From contig JAZKJV010004147.1 in NCBI GenBank assembly GCA_037367405.1, positions 99,617 to 163,616 on the forward strand: 64,000 bases of DNA. The letters are read 5' to 3'. The DNA is from Ottelia alismoides (taxonomy: Eukaryota > Streptophyta > Magnoliopsida > Alismatales > Hydrocharitaceae). This document shows positions 37,901-48,386 of the stretch, in pieces. A model generated the notes under the pieces. That model was not told the origin of the DNA, did not search any database, and saw nothing but the letters and a program-made list of their open reading frames with translations. A program made the position numbers and the translations under genes. The stretch's first letter is position 1; every line of letters begins with the position of its first letter.

Positions 37901-38446
37901 TCGCCCCTCCCACAGCCTCCTCGATCTCCCCGCACTCCAAACCCGTGCTGCTGTCCATCCACACCGGCGACTCCGCGGTAGCGAAAGCGCCTTTGAGCTG
38001 AGGCAGCAGGGGCTGGCGAAGATCCAGGGAGGCCAATGCGGCGGCGCCCCTCTTCCAGTAGACGCTTCCATGCTGCTGGCCGCTGCCAGAGACGGCGGCG
38101 ATCTTGGAGAAGTCGAGGTTGGACTGGCGGAGCTTGTGGAGGCAGAGGTCGAGGGCTTCCACCCACATGAGGGTCGGGGAGACGATGCGGCCGGGGATGG
38201 AGGGGTCGCGGAGGACGCCATCTTTCGTGCCGTAATGGGGAAACTCGGAGTCGAAGTGGACGCTCTCCGACGCCACGATCTTCAGCCTGCCGTCCAGCAC
38301 AGTGGCTTTAAGCGACCTGAAAGAAAGACAGCGCAGATGAAGATCCTTAGATATATTATATATATGGCCGATTGCTCGAAGGGAACTCACTGCGTGGAGC
38401 TGTCGAAGCCTAGGAAGAGGGAATCCTCGGGGAGGAGGCCAGCCAT
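19926..38446 (-). CDS. XK2: Xylulokinase (XK2-like), 5' five exons, gene continues left of window
   Basis: Xylulokinase phosphorylates D-xylulose with ATP to give xylulose 5-phosphate for the pentose phosphate pathway. It belongs to the FGGY sugar kinases. Exons (minus): 38391-38446, 37665-38316, 37492-37580, 37209-37273 and 19926-19981, together 918 nt or 306 codons in one frame. The start [19 protein letters not shown] was chosen because it matches the family N-terminus and shows no transit peptide, suggesting a cytosolic enzyme. Visible motifs are [14 protein letters not shown] (phosphate-binding), [57 protein letters not shown] (catalytic Asp), [11 protein letters not shown] and [13 protein letters not shown]. 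All introns are GT-AG; intron 4 is 17.2 kb and full of transposons. Plant homologues are about 550 residues, so roughly 250 codons are outside or lost. No frameshift is seen in the exons. Confidence 0.92.
20111..20415. mobile_element. Mutator-type MITE in XK2 intron 4
   Basis: This is a 305-bp element with perfect 9-bp duplication TTTTTAAAA (20102-20110 and 20416-20424). The inverted ends start GGGTAAATTACAATTTGGGT on both sides and extend roughly 90 bp with few mismatches. There is no ORF. Confidence 0.93.
20416..21189. other. Intron 4 sequence without recognisable feature
   Basis: AT-rich DNA with no ORF, repeat boundary or RNA gene that I could identify. It is probably intron backbone or very old transposon DNA. 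Confidence 0.4.
21190..21610 (-). pseudogene. C-terminal fragment of a plant LINE-type polyprotein
   Basis: Read on the minus strand with frameshifts it gives [24 protein letters not shown], then [33 protein letters not shown] and [23 protein letters not shown] recall this pattern (RPADVLL...DVTVVSPL...FIPFAFDTFG...AQLVARLP) from the C-terminal region following the reverse transcriptase in many plant retroelement proteins. The function of the domain is not known to me. It carries an in-frame stop and at least one frameshift. Confidence 0.6.
21650..21965 (+). pseudogene. LINE endonuclease remnant
   Basis: Across frames it reads [18 protein letters not shown], then [20 protein letters not shown] and a decayed LSRHYSDHNP-like end. 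GDFN, the R-LDR-type segment and the SDH-type motif are landmarks of the LINE endonuclease fold. It is cut by the LTR at 21973. A related piece (ATGATGACGATCAAAATC) reappears at about 34376, after the nested LTR elements. Confidence 0.6.
21973..22298 (+). repeat. LTR, family X (326 bp), 5' LTR
   Basis: It starts TGTTGGAGTATGAG and ends ATTTTCTAACA, followed directly by the primer-binding site. CTATATAAGAAGCC near 22110 is the likely TATA region. Confidence 0.9.
22820..25459 (+). repeat. 5' LTR of the young copia element (2640 bp)
   Basis: It starts TGTTGGAAATGCGAGCCC and ends ATATCCTTCA. TATAAAA lies at 24888-24894, within a context identical to the 3' LTR, followed by a CT-rich leader that probably starts the transcript. 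Confidence 0.96.
24888..24894 (+). promoter_or_regulatory. LTR TATA box
   Basis: CCCTATAAAAGGAGAGG is conserved in all three large LTRs (also 10314-10320 and 32816-32822). Its position about 570 bp before the LTR end implies a long R-U5 region. Confidence 0.75.
25462..25473 (+). promoter_or_regulatory. Primer-binding site, initiator tRNA-Met
   Basis: TGGTATCAGAGC matches the complement of the plant initiator tRNA-Met 3' end, the usual copia primer. It begins 2 bp after the LTR. Confidence 0.9.
25474..29480 (+). other. Decayed gag/integrase region of the young element
   Basis: The region is AT-rich, with stops in all frames and no intact domain. From 26790 it aligns with 3024 onward in the older copy with little rearrangement, so most decay predates the split of the two copies. 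Confidence 0.7.
29480..29940 (+). pseudogene. Copia reverse transcriptase remnant in the young element
   Basis: In shifting frames one reads [20 protein letters not shown], then a LDYxIxxxDV-like trace, EDIHMK, a stop, [14 protein letters not shown] and [14 protein letters not shown]. These follow the order of copia RT from the KARLVA block through the Q-P-GF block. The YVDD block is not intact. Confidence 0.75.
30749..33387 (+). repeat. 3' LTR of the young copia element (2639 bp)
   Basis: Nearly identical to the 5' LTR along its whole length; it starts TGTTGGAAATGCG and ends TATCCTTCA, followed by the CTACT duplication. Confidence 0.96.
33393..34304 (+). other. Interior of the family X element, right part
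   Basis: It starts with a repeated CTTTCCAGGCA motif. From 33700 it becomes purine-rich with A runs, giving a spurious Lys-rich frame at 33853-34041. No retroelement domain is seen. A segment near 34080-34150 (CAACTTTATCGATGTCATTG) recurs in decayed form near 34889-34945, linking it to the next element. Confidence 0.5.
34499..34780 (+). repeat. LTR, family X, decayed plus copy
   Basis: It begins GATTATCGGAGTATGTGTCA, where the family reads TGTTGGAGTATG..., and ends TCGATTTCTAA. A decayed primer-binding site (TGATATCAGAAC) follows. GGCTATATAAAAAGCC is the TATA region. Left of it (34351-34498) is a scrap of LINE endonuclease sequence. Confidence 0.7.
34781..35806. other. Fused interiors of two family X elements
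   Basis: Up to about 35625 this is the interior after the plus LTR, ending in a polypurine-like CTTGAGGGG and the first 20 bp of a 3' LTR (TGTTGGGGTATATGTC). A switch then occurs to sequence belonging to the minus LTR at 35807. The change is abrupt. Two 60-bp stretches near 35095-35150 and 35155-35215 are tandem duplicates (AGGGACTC.AGAGTAGAGATC). No domain is recognised. Confidence 0.55.
35807..36128 (-). repeat. LTR, family X (322 bp), minus orientation
   Basis: Begins TGTTAGAAAATAAAC and ends ATACTCCAACA on the plus strand. The primer-binding site complement CTCTGATACCA lies just left of it. Confidence 0.88.
36129..37208. other. Proximal intron 4 of XK2; no gene, one perfect hairpin
   Basis: The DNA has no ORF of note. 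A TATCC-rich stretch at 36610-36680 resembles the interior of hAT-type elements. A perfect palindrome AGTAATCCCA/TGGGATTACT with a 3-nt loop lies at 36899-36921. Confidence 0.5.
37209..37273 (-). CDS. XK2: XK2 exon 4
   Basis: It encodes [20 protein letters not shown] and the following A; the acceptor is ATATAG and the donor GTAAGT. The next exon completes the split Gly codon 17 kb away. Confidence 0.9.
37492..37580 (-). CDS. XK2: XK2 exon 3
   Basis: It encodes [15 protein letters not shown], then AHAVAG, and FLSPYFRER, 29 codons plus 2 nt. The donor GTAATT was preferred over an earlier GTTTCT because the extended reading restores the family segment and joins exon 4 in frame. Confidence 0.85.
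37665..38316 (-). CDS. XK2: XK2 exon 2
   Basis: It runs from SLKATVLD to WSKIALE, 652 nt, GC-rich. It holds most of the N-terminal sugar-binding domain and the catalytic-Asp motif [12 protein letters not shown]. The acceptor is TTTCAG, the donor GTTTTT, and intron 2 is 84 bp. Confidence 0.93.
38391..38446 (-). CDS. XK2: XK2 exon 1
   Basis: It encodes the start Met to the first two bases of the Gln codon in DSSTQ (18 codons plus 2 nt). The donor is GTGAGT and intron 1 is 74 bp. An upstream in-frame read-through extends the open frame past the ATG but has no family similarity. Confidence 0.9.
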
Positions 38447-38690
38447 TGCCGGGGGGATGAGACGACGTAAGCGTGGACGACGAAGAGGATCGAGTAATAT
38501 TTGTACTGATCCCTGAGATCATCCAACGTTGGAGAAAGGGGGGCCTATACGCGACACTTCCTAATATTTCCCTTTTGGAAGGGCGATTTTGTTTTATCCG
38601 TTACGTGATATGCGAGATTACGTGATTTTCAGTTGGGGTGGAGAAGTTCAAATTTAAATTATCACAAATAACGAATGGGTTTCTAGCGCA
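38447..38690 (-). promoter_or_regulatory. Upstream region of XK2
   Basis: The 5' leader is GC-rich near the ATG and then AT-rich. I see no clear TATA box in the expected window, so the transcription start cannot be set from sequence. Confidence 0.35.
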
Positions 38691-39036
38691 GCCAACATGG
38701 TTGTCCTGCGTATTTTTTTATGTTTTTTTTATTTTTTTGAAAAATATTACTATGTATATTTATTTATATATCTCTCTTATATATCATTGAAATTTCTTTA
38801 GAAACAGAGACCCAAATGCCATCCGCCTAGAACATATCGATTACAGCAAAGTTTAGACCGTTAAAATTAAATGTTTTAGATGGATGGCATATAAGTCTCT
38901 GTTTCTTACAAAATTCGAATGACATATTGGAAGGATACATAGATGAATATAAATGATTTTATTTTGTAAAATAAATAAAAAAATTGCGGAAAAATGAGAC
39001 AGGACAGCCAACATGGCTGCCCGACCGGGCAGCTCT
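38691..39036. mobile_element. MITE with long inverted repeats upstream of XK2
   Basis: The left arm has GCAGCCAACATGGTTGTCCT and the right arm, reverse complemented, GCAGCCATGTTGGCTGTCCT. Further in, GAAACAGAGACCCAAATGCC pairs with GAAACAGAGACTTATATGCC, so the arms extend over 130 bp. The target duplication was not resolved. It sits about 250 bp upstream of the start codon. Confidence 0.75.
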
Positions 39037-39260
39037 ATTTTTTCCAAAACAAATCCATTGACAATATGGCAAATATCTCCATGGATCAAGTGTTATGGGA
39101 AAAAAACAAAAAGGTACGCTGCTATCATTTTGAAATAATTAAAGATTGAAGTAATATCTAAATCCAATATTTAACGTAATAAGGATAAAAGGAATTGTAT
39201 AGATAATGTAATTATTTTTCATAAGATATAAATACTTGTTGTCTGACAATACTATCTATT

Positions 39261-39294
39261 TATATAACTATCTTATAGATAAGATAGTTATATA
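39261..39294. repeat. Perfect 16-bp inverted repeat
   Basis: TATATAACTATCTTAT and its exact complement are separated by AG. It is AT-rich and could form a hairpin, possibly the core of a small transposon. Confidence 0.9.
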
Positions 39295-40871
39295 TATTAT
39301 GTATTTTATTAATAGAGTTTGGATTGGATGAAAAAAACTTCCATGATCATCCCACCGTTTATACTTTTGTTTTGTTGGAGCGATTTTGTTCACTATATTC
39401 AATTTGAACAATCGAGTGTACTTTGTTCTGTTCCCAGTGGTCCACTCTTTTTTTCCTGTAGTTAGGCTAAATTCTTTTAAAAGTAGACCGACGGGTACAT
39501 TTGCAAAATGGTTAGAATACAACATGAGTTTACTTAGCATAAAAATCCCCCTTCTCCTCTACCCAATCGAGAGTCATTACTTTCGATCAAAATTAATAAC
39601 GGTCATTACTCACTTGATTGGACAACTGTCTAGTCTAGCAATGTCAATTTAGGACTTGCATTAGGTACGTAACCCCTTCCATTTGGAGTGTGTTGGATGA
39701 GGTTTCAAGAATCAGTTGTGATATGAGAAAAATGAAGTTTATCTCATGTTCTTATTTTATTTTAAGTGACAAGAAAGGAATAAATATTGTAGATTGAAAT
39801 ATAATAGATGATGCAATTGCAATGTAACCATTTATCCTTTTATAATGTATCCCAAAATAAATTTTCTTATCCTGAGATAAAGAAAGGTCCACCCCTTATA
39901 CCATTTATTTTTGCAGGGGTTTAGATTTGAAAATTATTACCAACGAGAATATAGGTTGGGTTTGAGATTTCCTTGTGGGTTTCAAACTCAGCCTAAATCG
40001 GAATGTGCGTGTGTATTGACCCCAAGTCAGTTTCATGAGATCTAATCCATATCTTACGGTTACTAACTTATAACGACGTCTATGCATCCACTGGTTTGTT
40101 AGAACAAGCCTCGCGGATGACCGAGTGGTCAAAACCGTTGATGGCAGTTGTGCAAGGACTGGATCTTGCGAAGATCATAACTGACAGGGCATGCCGGCAT
40201 GGTAACAGAGCAGACGATGTAAGGGTTTACGCCTTATATATACCTCCATCGGGAGGAGGAATGAATCGTCGCATCTCGATCCATCCTCGCTCACCGAGAG
40301 CTCCTTCCCTATCACCATGATCCAATCCTCGTCATCTCGTTCCCTCTATCTTTATTCTTAGATTTTATGCAATGAAATCAATTGTTGCTAAAGATTTATA
40401 AAACAAAAGATATTTGCTGATTTTTCACTGGAGTTTACAGTTGTTGTTGCTATTTGACAGCAATGGTAGAAAAGTCAACCAAAATCAATGTTATAAGAAC
40501 TGTTGATAGTAATATAGTAATGAATACTATATTTGTTGTTAACAAAGAAGGGAATATAATTCTACAACGTATCATAATTAGGAGTTATACCTTCAAGATT
40601 AAAGAACTCATTTTCACATGTCAAAATTGTTGAAGTGAGAATCAAACATCCAATAAATATAGTTCTCCAATATTTCATGCATGCATCATGTTATACCTCT
40701 CAACGTTCCATGATCTTGCATGTAGCCCCTAGCTCTCTTATTTTGCTTATTTGATATGGACAACGAATCTATATAACTTGGTTTTAATATCTTTTTTTGT
40801 GAAAAATACAATATACATTTGGTTAGTTTAAATGGATTTTATATTAAATGTGTGGGTACTCATTGGATGAC
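39295..40871. other. Intergenic DNA, with a promoter-like stretch near 40225-40320
   Basis: No gene is recognised. CGCCTTATATATACCTCC near 40231-40248, followed by a C-rich leader-like segment, resembles a promoter or LTR R region. I could not find LTR borders or an ORF downstream. Confidence 0.35.
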
Positions 40872-42415
40872 CATTGGGTACATGAATATCTACTAGAACG
40901 GTCCATTTAATAAATGGACAAGATCGGGTAATGATTTATAAATGAGTACATATTTGGGAATATCAATAGGTATGTACCTCTCGTGTTGCTTCCGACTTAT
41001 AGTTAGATGCGCAATATTATTTCTCAATGCCACGCGCTCCATTCCTTGATGCTTTGTCCCCCTCCTTTCTCTCGTGTACTTTCATACTCTTCTTCCTAGC
41101 TACATGAACTCCATGCATGATTTGAGATATAGATGTAAAGAAATCATTCTACCCTGTCATCTATAAGCTCATATTGTTCACTATTGATGTCGTCAAATTG
41201 AAGTGCATTTGCACTAACACATAATGCGGGATGTACGGAGGAAGCGATGGCTAGTAGTTGGTCACACAAAGAAAGATGTTGAATGTCTATATATGCAGAA
41301 CTCTCATGTCACTGGTTTTTAGTTGAACTTCAAGTTACTTGCAATTTTGATTCTAATGGAAAAGATCAAAACATGACATGTTTATTTCTCCATTTGTGCC
41401 TAGATGATATCCATAGGCTCGAACCATCTTGACTGCGTGCGGAACATGGATGTTGTCGCACAATATATGATAGTTCTACAACGCCATTCATGGCTTTCAA
41501 ACGATTGCATTATGAGAAAAGAAAAGCGGGAACTTGGTAAAATCGTGAATTAAATTGTAGACTAGTGTGAAGAAGTTAGTTTAGGAGAAACATACTTTGT
41601 CTTCCTCCATGCTGGAAGGAAGCTCTTGCTCATGTTGACTTCATTAGACCTAGTGATGATATTCATGATTATGAGCAATTGCCTAGAAATTGAGCTAACA
41701 TTAACTACCAGTGTACATGTAAAAAGGAGTCTATGAGACATCTTAAGGTACACACGGATATTACAAAACTAGCCTCTAGAAGGTATATCTATGACACACC
41801 AGTCACTCCGAGACCCGGATATTCAGTAATCCAATCAACTTATACAATCCCACATTCGAAGCATGAAATTGAAATAAAATTGTGCCATAAAAGACAATAG
41901 AAATATGCAATAAACTTTTCCATTAACATACATCATGCTACCATGTCCACAAAATATAACATACATGTATAGCTAAAATGTCCATACAGATATGCATGCA
42001 ATATCTCACAAATGGTAAAAGTAAGGACAACATAAATATACCACAATATGTGTTCATACCAAAAGTAATTATACCAACAACAAAAGAACTGAACCAAGCC
42101 GCTCATCACAACGGCTGCTCGTGAGAACATGCCAGATTCATGAATGTACGTCATGAGCAAGGTTGCCTACTGGAATGATAAACAACTTAACCAAAGAAAT
42201 ACTATAAGCTAAAAGTATACAGAAGCAGGTAATAGTGTAAAACCTAAAGTATGCTATAACTAAGTACTTAGAATTCTTGATCTTTGTTCTTGTAATACCA
42301 ACTTCGTGGATAGTTTGTGGTCTTGGTTCACGTGGAAACTCACACTATGACTCTAAGTCAATGGATTTTTAGGGTTGGGATGCCTTCATATGCATGCAAT
42401 AAAGTATATATCGTG
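40872..42415. repeat. Tandem repeat S, copy 1
   Basis: It shares ordered similarity with 42595-44473 throughout, beginning CATTGGGTACATGAATATC and ending near TGCATGCAATAAAGTAT. It is separated from copy 2 by about 180 bp of unrelated sequence. No known domain; a Cys/Arg-rich frame is visible only in pieces here. It may be an old retroelement or a segmental duplication. Confidence 0.8.
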
Positions 42416-42594
42416 ATATACTTTTTCAATTACAACTAAATCATCTTCTAGAAGCATCTTGAATATTTTTGTTTTCTTGTAATATATATGTTTGAACTCC
42501 TTAACCTACACTTTTGAATCCTCCGGTGCACATCGCTTGTCGATCAGAGACTGCATAGGAACTGCCAAGTATGCCACGTTGCATCCAGTCAACA

Positions 42595-44473
42595 CATTGG
42601 GTACATGAATATCTACTAAGAACAGCTCATTTAATAAATGGACAAGATCAGGTAATGATTTATAAATGAGTACATATTTGGGAATATCGATAGGTATGTG
42701 CCTCTCATGTTGCGTCCGACTTATAGTTAGATGCACGATATTATTTCTCAATGACACGCCTCCATTCCATGATGCTTTGTCCCTCTCCTTTCTCTCATGT
42801 ACTTTCACTCTTCTTCCTAGCTACATGAACTCCATGCATGATTTGAAATATAGATGTAAAGAAATCATTCTACCAGTCGTCTATAAGCTCATATTTGCTA
42901 ATGTTGGTATCATTTCATATCTTTTAATTTGTATACCATGCATGATATTGAGTGTGTTATTAGTGATATATTGTATTGAACATGCTGTAAATTTTGACAA
43001 TGGGTGTGAAACTGACATTTTTAAACTAAGCTTGCATGTAACGATCTCAAAAATAGTCCCACGTCGGGAAATTACTAAGTGTGAGAGTAGGTTACAAGAG
43101 TAGGGATTGCAACATGGCAACTTGGGAAACTTGATTGTAAAACTTATGAGCAGTTAAGTGCTCAGAAGGGCGAGAACAAAGGGTAAGGCATCATGCCCCA
43201 TGCTCGCATTGCTTAGGGATGGATCAAATTGAAGTGCATTTGCACTAACACATAATGTGAGATGTATGGAGGAAGCGATGGCTCGTAGTAGGTTGCGTAA
43301 AGAAGGTGTTGAATGTCCATATACATAGAACTCTCATGTCACTGATTTTTAGTTGAACTTCAAGTTACTTGTAAATTTGATTCTCATGGAAAAGATCAAA
43401 ACATAAGTGTTTATTTCTCCATTTGTGCCTAGATGATATCCATAGGCTCAAACCATCTTGACTGTGGGCGGAACATGGATGTTATCGCACAATATATGAT
43501 AGTTCTGCAACGCCATTTATGGCTTTCAAATGATTGCATTAGGAGAAAAGAAAAGCGGGAACTTGATAAAATCGTGAATTAAATTGTAGATTAGTGTGAA
43601 GAAGAGAGTTTAGGAGAAACATACTTTGTCTTACTCCATGCTTGAAGCGAGCGAAGGAAGATCTTTCTCATGTTGCCTCCGTTAGATCTAGTGATGATAT
43701 TCCTGAATATGAGCAATTGCCTAGAAATTGCGCTAACACTAACTACCGGTGTACATGTAAACAGGAGTCTACGCGACATTTTAAGGTACACACGGATTTT
43801 ACGAAACTAGCCTGTAGAAGGTATATCTATGACACCCCCATCACCCTAGGACCCAGATGCTCGGTAATCCAATCACCTTATACAATCCTAGGTGCGAAGC
43901 ATGAAATTGAAATAGAAATGTAGTATAAAAGACAATAGAAAGATGCAGTAAACTTTTCCATTAGCATACATCATGCTACCATGTCCACATAATAGAACAT
44001 ACATGTATACCTAATATATCCATACACATATGCATGCAATATCTCACAAAATGGTAAAAGTAAGGACAACATAAATATACCACAAAATGTGTTCATACCA
44101 AAGTAATTATACCAACAACAAAAGAATTGAACCAAGCCGCTCATCACAGTGGTTGCTCGTGAGAACCTGTCAGATTCATGATTGTAAGTCATGAGCAAAG
44201 TTGCCTACTGCAATGCTAAACAACTTAACCAAAGAAATATTGTAAGCTAAAAGTGTACAAAAGCAGGTAACTATGTAAAACCCAAAGCATACTATAACTG
44301 AGTACTTAGAATTCTTGATCTTTCTTCTTGTAATACCATCATCGTGGATAGTTTGTGGTATTGGTTCATGTGAAAACGCACACTATGACTCTAAGGCACT
44401 GGATTTTTAGGGATGGGGTGCCTTCGTATGCATGCAATAAAGTATGTCATCCCTATTAAGTTCCCAACAAGTC
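42595..44473. repeat. Tandem repeat S, copy 2, with extra 300 bp
   Basis: It matches copy 1 except for an insert at about 42895-43205. That insert contains TGTAACGATCTCAAAAATAG followed by TCCCACGTCGGG, the style of a plant LTR start. A 93-codon frame at 43642-43923 is open here and contains YEQLPRNCANTNYRCTCKQ and RRYIYDTP; the same stretch in copy 1 has stops. I do not recognise it. The copy ends at the insertion point of the long LTR element. Confidence 0.75.
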
Positions 44474-47289
44474 TGATGAATCACTGATTTATCATCACAA
44501 TCTTCATTTGTTATCCTCCTAGCTTGAACAAATCAATAAAATTCATCTCTAATTCACCTTATTTAACAACTAACCCTCTGTTGATAGCTAACCCTAATTA
44601 TTATATAAAACTGACATTCATTTATTTCTTCTTATTAAAAATCCCAAAAAATAGATAATTATTATGTATATTTACTTATGGAGTTAAAAATAAATTAAAA
44701 ATATGAAAAATTGCAAAAAGAATAAAAACTAAATGTTTTTATTCATTGGAATACTTCCAAATTCTACTTTGTATATATGACCATGTTTGATTTTTTGGTC
44801 AACATGATACTTCTAGATCTCATCGAGATCTACAACTTTCATGTTTTGACCTTTTCTAATTTCAATGGTAATTATTTGTTTGTGATTTTTATATTTTTTT
44901 CTCCATTTCTAATTATTCTATTGGGCCACGTGGTGCTCTCTGGAGCCGCCACGTGGCCTGACTCTTCACTTACCACCCGTTCCCCTGATCCACCATCCGA
45001 TCCTTCTGATCAATCGCATCTCCATCACTCTTCTCTGCAAGCTCCTCATCCCTTAGATCATAGCTCCTGATCTGATCTTGGGTGTCCTATCATGCATTCA
45101 TACGGACCTTTGGATCACAAGATCCAATGGTCCTTTACCATCGTCTTCCTCCTTAACTACCCCCCAATGCGCCCACCTTTTCCCCCCATTTTCCCACTCA
45201 CCCTTCCCCTCCTACCCACGACCTAATGCCACTTCCATGTATCACTATCCTCCCCATCAACCATTCAATACCTTCCTTCTAGAGCTCAGCTCTACCATTT
45301 CAAAGCCCTCAACCACCCCACTTGTAACAATCGTCCTCCTCTTCAAATAGAGCTCCTCCACCCTCCATTCATTCTGTCCACCTTCACATGGGCCAAGGCC
45401 CAATGACTCTCCACCTCTCCATGACAGGGAGAGGTCAGATTGGCCACACGATGATGACCAAAGCCCTGACGAGACCCTTAACCAGATGACCAAGTCACGA
45501 TCACTTAACGGTTGTTCGAGCTCTTTGGCATGGCTTACTAGATAAAGCAAAGATCGGAGGCTCAAATCAAGCCTCAACCCAAGCCTCTCCTCCGCCTGAT
45601 TCCTTTCAACCTCAGTACATCTCTTTCCTTTGTGGGAGGGTCTGATCGCCCCATACTGCCTTTAATTTCTCCTAGCAACTCTTGTGTGCTTTTATTCGCT
45701 TTCTTCCATTTTTTTCCCGTACAATACAACCATCTTTTCCTTGACTTGACCAACCCCTAACCTTCATCGGAGGTCTTTGATCTTCATTGGAGGTTCCAAT
45801 TGTCATCTCCTCCTTCCTACTATCTTGTTCACCTTGCCCCACTTCCTCTTCCATGACGATGGCAGAACCTATCGGGTCACCCTTCTCCACCCATGTAGAC
45901 CCTCATCTCACTCCCTCATGCGCACACATCACCGCACAAACTTTGGCTATGAAATTCTCCTCTTTTGCAGGTCTAGCTTGGCATTGACTAGAGATTCAAA
46001 AGAGTTTCTAATCTAGAGTTTATGCTCTGATGAACACACTCCGTTCCTCCGATCCGAGCTTTGCCAAGAGCTCTTGAGACTGTCGTGATCTTCACATGAG
46101 GTAAACAGAGGTCATGGGTTCTTCGAGAAGCTGAATTGATGACAGTGCCCTGTAATCGCCGTAGAATGAAGGCGGAGGTGGAGCCTATTGAAAGCTACAT
46201 GTGATGTCCAATCACCTTGATTGGACGACTCGGATGGATTCGAAACCTCTGCTCTAGATAGAATGAGTCGGTGGATCCGAGCTTCCCTCGAATCTACCCG
46301 AGTCACCCATGTGTCTTGATCCACCCGCCCCGATCCGCATCGTACTCCAAGCATGCGTGCCTTACGCATGCATGTGTTTGAAATTTGCAGTCATACCCCT
46401 ATGACTCTTCATATTTGCATACAATCTCTCATCAGGCACGTACACCACATTTCTGCCCTAGAGAAATTGCAAGAGAACCCCTCAGGTTTTAAATATTACA
46501 AAAATGCCCCTTAGAGGGCTTGCTTGTGAAAATTTTCCTATTTATTCATGTGTTTCCTTTATGTTTATGCCCCTAGATTGTTTCCTTAATATCTTGAGCA
46601 TATGGACTCTGCTTCAGTTCATTTCAATTGCATTATTTTCTTTATTTAATGCTATACCTGATGGTTATATTTTTTTAGTTATTGTCACCTTGAATAGTGT
46701 GCTAAATTGTAAATATTTAATGTGGCAATCGCTCTCTAATTAAATGTCATGAATTGAACTCTGACTAATTTTTATGCATCAATTGCTAATGAAATCGATT
46801 CCTTCACTTAATGCCTAAATATCTGATTAATTTAGTGGTATAATTTCTCACATTATTCTGTTTGCATTGCATATCATATTGTGGCACCTATACTAGCATG
46901 AAAACCAGATAAAAAAATTACATATGATTCATTCACCACATGTATTGCTTATCATTTTGTTGCATAATGCCATCCCTCTTAGTTTGCATAAAAAACCAAC
47001 AAAAAATACATGGTATTCATTCATCGTATTTATACAGCATTTTTGTGATGATTTATGCATTGTCTGCATTGTGTGCCTGTAGACCTAGGTTTAGAAAATC
47101 AATCATTTAATTTAGGCATTGGAATTTAAGTGATCATCGAGGAGGCTCTTATTCTTGTGTTAGACCTTGGTATGCTTATCAAACTAAATATTCTCCATTG
47201 TTCAAAGGGGTGATGTTCTGACGGATCTATTTCGCCTCGTGTACAATGATAATACACGACAATTAAAGACACGAATATGTGATTCATCA
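44474..47289 (+). repeat. 5' LTR of the Tat/Athila-like element (2816 bp)
   Basis: Begins TGATGAATCACTG and ends GTGATTCATCA. It contains the intact equivalent of the Harbinger insertion site (GACCTTGGTATGC near 47163). Confidence 0.88.
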
Positions 47290-48386
47290 GATGGCATCAT
47301 TGATGAGGACACGACTCATCCATGATTGCTTGGAGTTTGATGATTGACTAAGTTGATTATTTTCGATGCGTAGGTATCCTTGTTTTGTTGTTTTATGCAT
47401 TGTTTGTTGTCCATTAAATTTCTTGATGTATATCTAATGAGTTTCTTTTCTGACATGGCCCATGGAGATCAAGGATGCCTGAAAACATGGAGGTGTGGAA
47501 ACCCTAAAGAGATCGAGAAATTTTAATTAGCATTGTTTCATATATTTTTGTGTGTGTAGCATGGACATGGACATTTACGTGGTGTGTGGATCCTTTTTCA
47601 ACCTACTCCGGGTGGGGCTCTACTTGAGTGTTTGAACCTATGTCTAGACTCGTGGCTTTTAAGCTTCTTTTATTTCTATATTAGTTGTGCTTGATTGTAG
47701 GTTAGAACATACTAATAATATGTGAGATTCACTTCACTCGTATGATTCAATGAGATGCACCAACATCGATCAACCTAGCCAAATTAATTTATATTCTTCC
47801 CACTAATAGTATCTTGTTTAGGATAAGATTTCTTAGACTTGCATGCATGTAGAGATAATTTCAAATCTAGTCTTGCACGTGCATGGAGAATGCTGGAGGC
47901 ACTATAAGATTTTCTCTTAAGCATGCATCATGATTTCTATTTGCATCGGCTTTTTTCGATTTTCCTATTGATTTATCACTTACGATATAAATGAAATCGA
48001 AACTGGTCATTATAGATGGATGCTTGATTTGTGCTCACATTAATTATATTATAACCTAAAGCATAAAATTGGGACCGTTAAAACAAGTCGACCTTAATGA
48101 AATGAAGAAATATTCACCTTGGAATATGGAGAGCAATACCCGTATTGTTCGCAGGATGTGTTGCATGTTGAGAGATGAGGACATATAGAGAGTCTGATAA
48201 ATAAAGAAGTTGGATTCCTTTTGACTAGATATTGGTTGAGCCCATAACTTTACAACCACTCAAATCAATGGTTCTTGATGAATCAAAGACTTGAAATTTT
48301 ACTTGTATTATAAGGGATTAATCTGACTTTTCATTCTTTAGATGCTTGAGGACGAGCATGGTTTAAGTATGGGGAGGTGATGAATC
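47290..48386 (+). other. Interior of the Tat/Athila-like element, non-coding
   Basis: 1.1 kb between the LTRs; only the primer-binding site relic and polypurine tract are recognisable, with no ORF above about 70 codons. It is either deleted or a non-autonomous form. Confidence 0.75.

Noticed and set aside
37735..38516. Other long frames overlapping XK2 exon 2 on both strands
   Set aside because: They are shadows of the GC-rich exon; only the frame with the xylulokinase motifs has family similarity and spliceable ends.
38447..38522. In-frame upstream extension of the XK2 N-terminus and read-through of intron 1 (298-codon frame)
   Set aside because: The read-through ignores intron 1, and the residues before exon 2 do not match the family, while the spliced [19 protein letters not shown] does.
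40112..40200. tRNA-like start GGATGACCGAGTGGTCAA, possible tRNA or SINE
   Set aside because: The A-box-like string is present, but there is no B box, anticodon arm or acceptor pairing at the right spacing.
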